Assembly (NCBI GenBank): GCA_945643635.1
Contig: CALZFC010000354.1
Coordinates: forward strand, 2,865,501 to 2,929,500
Reading direction: 5' to 3'
DNA: 64,000 nt
Origin: Allodiplogaster sudhausi
Taxonomy: Eukaryota; Nematoda; Chromadorea; Rhabditida; Diplogasteridae
This document shows positions 62,090 to 64,000 of the stretch, piece after piece; position 1 is the stretch's first letter, and the number at the start of each line of letters is the position of its first letter. The notes under the pieces were generated by a model that was not told where the DNA came from, did not search any database, and saw only the letters and a list, made by a program, of their open reading frames with translations. Both the position numbers and the translations under genes were made by a program.

Positions 62090-63275
62090 GCGTCGGAAAT
62101 GCAAAATATTTTTGTTGTGATACAGAAAAGCCTACCTGTGTAAGCTCAAAACGAGACATAGCAAAATACACTCAAAAGAGACAAAAACCAAGAAGAAAGT
62201 GAAGACATATACGTGCGGACGGATGGACGGAGCTTTTCTACCACAAGCCAAGCTGTGCGTGCCCTTTACGAAGGGGGCCCACGTGGATGTCTTCAATTGT
62301 CTTGCCTTACACAATACGATTCGCTATTCTCCCTTTGGAATAATAAAAGATGTGCCCTTGTTACAAAAACAGCACAACGAGTGCTCCATGTGCTAGAACC
62401 CGGTTAGCTGCAAATGTCGACAGAGAATCAGAGCTTACCATTAGAGAATGCGGAGAGTCAAAGAAGCTAAACATGCGTGGTCTCTCTTAAGGAAGGCAGA
62501 AAAGACACATTGTGCAACGGGCAATGATAGCTACATTATATGCACAAAACGTTTTCACAAAGCGTTTTACTCTTGTCATTGCCACGGTCACGCATTCTGT
62601 CAACAGAAGTTACTCGCTGCGCTCGCACTGAAGCCAACTTCAGCTTTAGGGTCCCTTTAGATCGCTGCTCATTTCGGACAAATAAAAGTAATGTAATCTT
62701 TGGATCGTCAGCTCAAAATGTTTCTCTTCGGCGATTCCACTGCAGTTCACTCGCTCGCCGTCTCCGTCTCTGGAGAGTCGATCCGAGATATGCGACCATG
62801 GAGAAATCTACTTTGAACTATTTAATAAGAGCTGGTATATCAATGTTTTCCAAAAAATAACAATCATTGTTGATTTGAGTAATCTATTGTTCTCATTCCG
62901 TACATATGTCAGAATTGAGGCTTCCTTTTCCGCTTTTGTTCACAGAAGATGTTTACACATGTGACTTGCATGATTCGAGCGAGAAATTAATTCCAGCACA
63001 ATTCCTACGATAATTCATTCAACCAGTAGCACAGTGAAATGGTATAGCAAATATTTTTTGCCTATTTTTTCCGCAATTGACTGAGCTTCAGGAAAATATA
63101 AGAAGTGACACTTTGTTATCGTGAGGACTACAATTATATTTCTCGTCCCGGTATAAGTGTAGTTGTTCAGAAAGTTCGACTGCCTGTAGATATGGTCTTT
63201 CTAATTCTGGAGAAAGTCACAAACTATAGAAAGACAATGCCAAAAAGCGGAAACGAAGATAACAATTATTATTGA
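62090..63275. other. Intergenic, no clear gene
   Basis: Short open frames on both strands overlap without recognisable motifs. I cannot support a gene. Confidence 0.4.
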
Positions 63276-63339
63276 TCAGTGAACTCTAAGAAGGGTTAGA
63301 CAGAGAGAGAATCTGCCGTGGCCGAAATGAGTGTTAAAA

Positions 63340-63497
63340 ATCCATCTGCTCACTCGTGTGTCAAGTGTCTCATAACAATTCAAAGCATGAATAGCAATAA
63401 ATAAGCTCGTTATTGAGGAAGGTGAGAAAACGATATTGGAATTATTGGCGTCATTGCAAGCGATCAACTGAGGGTATTTGGGCATCGGCCAGGGCAT
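63340..63497 (-). pseudogene. Possible serpin fragment
   Basis: The minus strand reads YPQLIACNDANNSNIVFSPS followed by SITSLFIAIHAL. This is very like the conserved first part of serpins (NxVFSPxSIxxALxM...). Serpins are usually about 380 residues of secreted or cytosolic protease inhibitor. No further serpin exon (hinge or reactive-site region) was found to the left, so this is a fragment, or the gene has introns I could not follow. There is no clear start. Confidence 0.4.
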
Positions 63498-63499
63498 TT

Positions 63500-64000
63500 A
63501 GCACTGGGTTTTCCTGGCTTACGAAAATGTCGACCCCATGGTTTTCGTTTTTGGCCGTGGAAAATAAGTTGCGTTCCAAAGCTCAATATTTACAGGGCGT
63601 CGAGCTGAGTAGATTAAAAAACGATTAGGTCTCTTCGGCATCTGGCAGATTCAGATCCCTACTATGTTAACATTTTAGTGAAACGCGCTCTGTTTGGTGC
63701 CACTGGGGTATTTTCACTGATGTGAGCGACATAAGCCGCGGCATTAATCTTGCCGTTCCGTTTGTCCAAGACATGTCAAGGACAATCACACCTGCACAAA
63801 TGCGCGTTAAAATACTTTTTGACATTTTCAGCTCTTTTTATTGTTTTCTATATTTATTTTACATAAATAATCGAAATAAAAAAAAGAGAAGCTAAAATTA
63901 TTCACTTTAAGTCCACTTTTGAAAAAAATGCAACTTTTTAAGTCGAATTGCACCAGACACTTATGCACCAATCAATTACAATTATGCATCATCTGCTTGA
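63500..64000. other. No gene seen at right edge
   Basis: Sequence to the right edge has no supportable feature. It could hold the 5' end of the possible serpin. Confidence 0.4.

Noticed and set aside
62199..62407. Overlapping plus-strand frames suspected as a transposon fragment
   Set aside because: No catalytic motif or repeat partner in the window.
1..64000. CRISPR arrays, bacterial operons, rRNA genes
   Set aside because: No regularly spaced repeats, Shine-Dalgarno-linked gene strings or rRNA sequence seen; the window is clearly eukaryotic.

Overview
This is eukaryotic nuclear DNA with many short GT-AG introns, most probably from a nematode. The evidence for a nematode is a channel-type gene joining EGF repeats to a DEG/ENaC (ASC) ectodomain, as in the C. 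elegans egas family, a nematode-style UDP-glucuronosyltransferase, a secreted M13 neprilysin, and a BEL/Pao retroelement carrying a phlebovirus-like envelope. I cannot place it to species. Exon borders below come from reading splice sites and conserved motifs by eye.

Layout, left to right. 1-2.15 kb: 5' half of a UDP-glucuronosyltransferase gene (minus), running off the left edge, with a MITE-like repeat in an intron. 3.8-6.0 kb: an unrecognised secreted-protein gene (minus). 6.26-10.07 kb: a Ty3/Gypsy-type LTR element lacking reverse transcriptase, RNase H and integrase. 10.2-12.9 kb: a coiled-coil gene (plus). 14.8-18.4 kb: two tandem paralogues of an unknown gene (plus), both apparently damaged. 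18.9-22.95 kb: a segmental-duplication cluster with three identical tRNA-Arg(CCT) genes and three copies of a tiny two-exon gene, all minus. 23.4-29.6 kb: an EGF-plus-ASC gene (minus). 30.5-44.35 kb: a secreted neprilysin-like metallopeptidase (minus), split near its 3' end by an 8.9-kb BEL/Pao element (30.6-39.5 kb) with two LTRs I could not tell apart and a 5-bp target duplication. 46.26-47.29 kb: a fold-back (long inverted repeat) element. 47.4-48.7 kb: a divergent pair, a hypothetical gene and a small RGG-box protein. 49.05-50.2 kb: a long intronless ORF resembling a transposon protein. 51.06-52.07 kb: a cysteine-rich, probably GPI-anchored protein (plus). 52.1-55.05 kb: a dead CR1-like LINE (minus). 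55.99-61.84 kb: a full-length DEG/ENaC channel (minus) with a Thr-rich mucin-like segment. About 63.4 kb: a possible serpin fragment.

The host genes mostly encode secreted or cell-surface proteins. There is no operon logic to report. About a quarter of the window is recognisable mobile DNA, and several host genes carry lesions. The observations I rate highest are the duplicated tiny-gene/tRNA array, where signal peptide and hydrophobic tail share a frame broken by conserved tandem TGA codons; an inverted duplication in the neprilysin gene that either makes a 26-nt intron or breaks the frame; and the env-bearing BEL element whose LTRs look identical although its coding region is broken.
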